A DNA stretch of 64,000 nt from CAZAFL01 sp964484465. GTDB lineage: Bacteria; Bacteroidota; Ignavibacteria; UBA10030; SZUA-254. The notes under the pieces are model-generated. The model saw nothing but the letters and a program-made list of their open reading frames with translations. It was not told where the DNA came from and ran no database searches. A program made the translations under genes and the position numbers. The stretch's first letter is position 1, and each line of letters opens with the position of its first letter. The DNA lies in NCBI GenBank assembly GCA_964484465.1, contig CAZAFL010000008.1:1-64000 (forward strand), written 5' to 3'. This document shows, piece by piece, positions 61,951 through 64,000 of the stretch.

Positions 61951-63075
61951 GTGACAGCCTCAAAGCGCTCAAGTATCCACCCACGCGACTTGAAAACCCT
62001 CCCCATCGAACGTAGCGAGACAATACCTTCAGGTTGGTACACCCAGCCCGAGTTTCACGAAATCGACAAACAACATATCTTTTCCCAAACATGGCAATAT
62101 GTTGGAAGCCTTTCGCAGCTCCCCCGCGCCGGAGAATACATTCTTGGCGTCGCGGCGGAAAACCCTATCCTCATCATTCGTGGAAGAGATGATGTTGTCA
62201 GAGCATTTTTCAATGTTTGCCGGCATCGCGGCGGACCGCTTGCCATCGAGCCGTCGGGAAATTGCAGTATCCTGCAATGTAAATATCATGGCTGGACATA
62301 CCTTCTCGACGGAAGCCTCCGCGGGACGCCGAAATTCAATCGGACAGAATTATTCGACAAAAAGGATTATGGATTGTTTCCAGTCAATTTGGAGATATGG
62401 CAAAACCTTTTGTTCGTAAAACTTTCAAACAACGGGAAATCTTTTTCGTTGATGATGAAGCGGATCACTGATCGCCTTAAGCCGAATGCTCTTTCGGAAA
62501 AGAAATTCCATCGCCGTATTAATTATGAACTACGTTGTAACTGGAAAGTATACGTAGATAATTATCTCGAAGGTTACCATCTCCCGTTCGTTCACCCTGA
62601 ATTATGTAACCTGCTTGATTATCAGCAATATGTCACTGAAACATTCGATAATTATTCTTTACAGTACAGTCCTTTCGCCGGCAGTGAAAATGTGTATACA
62701 AACGGAGAAGGGGAAGCATATTACTATTTCCTCTTCCCGAATTTCATGATGAATATCCTGCCCGGCAGATTGCAAACGAACCTTGTCCTTCCCCTCACCC
62801 ACAATACATGCCGCGTTATTTTCGATTACTATTATGATGATGTCTCGTCCCCCGATGCGCAAAAAAGAATTGAAGATGATATCTCCTACAGCGAAAAAGT
62901 TCAGTGTGAAGACATGGAGATTTGTCACCACGTGCAAAAGGGATTAGAATCGATCGCGTACGACAAGGGAAGATTCTCACCAGAGATGGAAGCAGGAGTG
63001 TATCATTTTCAATCTTTGCTGAAGAAATACTATAAGAACATTTCTTCCCGCAAAGGCAGGAGAAGGGGAACATAG
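61951..63075 (+). CDS. Rieske-type non-heme iron oxygenase, alpha subunit
   Basis: 374 residues from a GTG start with AAAGGA 7 bases upstream. Rieske [2Fe-2S] ligands are C-R-H (about 88-90) and C-K-Y-H. The mononuclear iron triad includes DNYLEGYHLPFVH (two His) and the D of CEDMEICHHV. This arrangement matches choline/carnitine-type and related quaternary-amine oxygenases more than aromatic dioxygenases, but substrate is not proven. A reductase partner is not seen nearby. An amino-acid permease gene follows. Confidence 0.93.
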   Translation: MTASKRSSIHPRDLKTLPIERSETIPSGWYTQPEFHEIDKQHIFSQTWQYVGSLSQLPRAGEYILGVAAENPILIIRGRDDVVRAFFNVCRHRGGPLAIEPSGNCSILQCKYHGWTYLLDGSLRGTPKFNRTELFDKKDYGLFPVNLEIWQNLLFVKLSNNGKSFSLMMKRITDRLKPNALSEKKFHRRINYELRCNWKVYVDNYLEGYHLPFVHPELCNLLDYQQYVTETFDNYSLQYSPFAGSENVYTNGEGEAYYYFLFPNFMMNILPGRLQTNLVLPLTHNTCRVIFDYYYDDVSSPDAQKRIEDDISYSEKVQCEDMEICHHVQKGLESIAYDKGRFSPEMEAGVYHFQSLLKKYYKNISSRKGRRRGT

Positions 63076-63100
63076 CATCGCCAGTGTCGCAAAAGATGAA

Positions 63101-64000
63101 ATGAGTGAGCTCCCGCGCAGGCTTTCTCTTCTCGACGCGACAATGATTAATGTCGGCAGTATGATAGGCTCGGGAATTTTTATCGTACCGGCGACAATCG
63201 CCCTGCATCTGCAATCTTCCTTGATGATTATCTTGGTTTGGATTATCGGCGGAGTCGTGAGTTTGTGCGGATCTCTCTCAGTCGCCGAACTGGGCGCCTC
63301 AATGCCCTATGCAGGCGGACAATACGTGTACCTTAAAGAGGCATACTCTCCGTTGTGGGGATTTCTCTATGGATGGGCCGCGTTTCTGGTCATCAATACG
63401 GCATCAATTGCTGCAGTTGCAGTGACGTTCGCCACCTACCTTGGCTATTTTTTTCCTCTCTCTATAGCGGGAATTAAAATCATAGCAATTTCTTCGGTGC
63501 TCCTCCTCACCGCAATCAATTGTTTCGGCATCAAAGTAGGCGCTACAGTTCAAAACGGACTGACGCTTCTGAAGATCGCAGCACTGTTCGCGCTTGCCGT
63601 GCTCAGCTTTACGCTGAGCGGAGGGTCAACATCAAATTTTCAGCCGGTCCTGCCTATAATACCGTTCACCACTCTCACCGGACCCTTCATCATTGCTTTG
63701 ATCGCTGTACTTTGGACCTATGACGGCTGGATTGAAATAACATATGTTGCCGGTGAAGTCAGGAACCCACAAAAAGCGCTGCCCCGGGCGTTGGGCATTG
63801 GGACGCTTATCGTTATAGGTACATACATCCTCATTGCTGCGTCGGTAATGTATGTTCTTCCCATACATGAAGCTGCTCAGTCTCAAGCCGTTCTTGCTGA
63901 TTCGGCGAGGAAAATCATGGGAACGGGCGGCGCAATCTTTGTTTCGATTGCTGTCATTATTTCAACATTCGGAACGAATAACGGTTTTATCTTCACCTGT
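63101..64000 (+). CDS. APC-superfamily amino acid permease, N-terminal part
   Basis: About 300 residues, open to the window end. It starts MSELPRRLSLLDATMINVGS with GSGIFIVPATI, the classic first helix of the APC family (Gly-Ser-Gly-Ile-Phe substrate motif), and contains at least eight membrane helices. WTYDGW and EITYVAGEVRNPQKALPRAL (cut at 20) are LAT/SLC7-like. No good ribosome site is seen before the ATG; AAGGGG lies farther upstream. It follows the Rieske gene and is probably cotranscribed. Confidence 0.9.
   Translation, partial: MSELPRRLSLLDATMINVGSMIGSGIFIVPATIALHLQSSLMIILVWIIGGVVSLCGSLSVAELGASMPYAGGQYVYLKEAYSPLWGFLYGWAAFLVINTASIAAVAVTFATYLGYFFPLSIAGIKIIAISSVLLLTAINCFGIKVGATVQNGLTLLKIAALFALAVLSFTLSGGSTSNFQPVLPIIPFTTLTGPFIIALIAVLWTYDGWIEITYVAGEVRNPQKALPRALGIGTLIVIGTYILIAASVMYVLPIHEAAQSQAVLADSARKIMGTGGAIFVSIAVIISTFGTNNGFIFTC

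Overview
The window looks like a chromosomal segment of a Gram-negative bacterium from the Bacteroidota/Chlorobiota side of the tree, most likely Ignavibacteria- or Kryptonia-like. The reasons are four secreted proteins ending in a NYPNPFNP-type type IX secretion (T9SS) C-terminal domain, several outer-membrane beta-barrel-like proteins, weak or absent Shine-Dalgarno sites in front of many genes, and TTG/GTG starts. This assignment is inference from protein style; no 16S rRNA or marker tree is available here. No phage, IS element, CRISPR array or rRNA was seen. One tRNA (Pro, UGG) is present.

Layout. 1-4.0 kb (minus): partial guaB, a glutaryl-CoA-dehydrogenase-like acyl-CoA dehydrogenase, a sigma-54 activator and a single-domain response regulator. 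4.1-8.2 kb: tRNA-Pro (minus), then a 1133-residue hybrid sensor kinase (plus). 8.2-12.6 kb: a very large T9SS-exported Asp-box repeat protein (minus). 13.1-18.3 kb (plus): a small pilin-like membrane protein with its own promoter and terminator, a BatA/VWA protein, HflX and an inositol-monophosphatase-family enzyme. 18.4-25.5 kb (minus): a membrane-anchored ferredoxin, then a compact ten-gene run from murI to deoA that includes a CADD-type putative pABA synthase, peptide deformylase, a pterin dehydratase, pyrE, MscS and a NUDIX hydrolase.

25.6-30.1 kb (minus): two T9SS cargo proteins flanking a cysteine-synthase-family gene. 30.3-35.4 kb (plus): a five-gene operon (membrane protein, aldehyde dehydrogenase, lipoprotein, YbjQ, Rossmann-fold protein). 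35.4-37.2 kb: a small membrane protein and another T9SS protein. 37.4-49.3 kb (minus): a HAD phosphatase, GT-C-like membrane protein, Gfo/Idh oxidoreductase and CCA-adding-type enzyme leading into a MacAB-TolC-like exporter that has one ATPase and three consecutive permease genes. 49.5-54.4 kb (plus): class I aldolase, DUF885 lipoprotein, RlmI-like methyltransferase, outer-membrane protein. 54.4-61.8 kb (minus): uvrA, a beta-barrel protein, and carB split into two genes with a periplasmic Spy/CpxP-like gene between them. 62-64 kb (plus): a Rieske oxygenase and a partial APC amino-acid permease.

Putative promoters read by eye share one pattern, TTGnnn, about 17 bases, TAnnTT, and explain most of the transcription units above. 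The most interesting items are the CADD-type enzyme, the one-ATPase/three-permease exporter, the split carB with an unrelated gene inserted, the stand-alone pilin-like gene with a palindrome on its promoter, and the exact seven-repeat propeller protein translationally coupled to a cysteine-synthase homologue.
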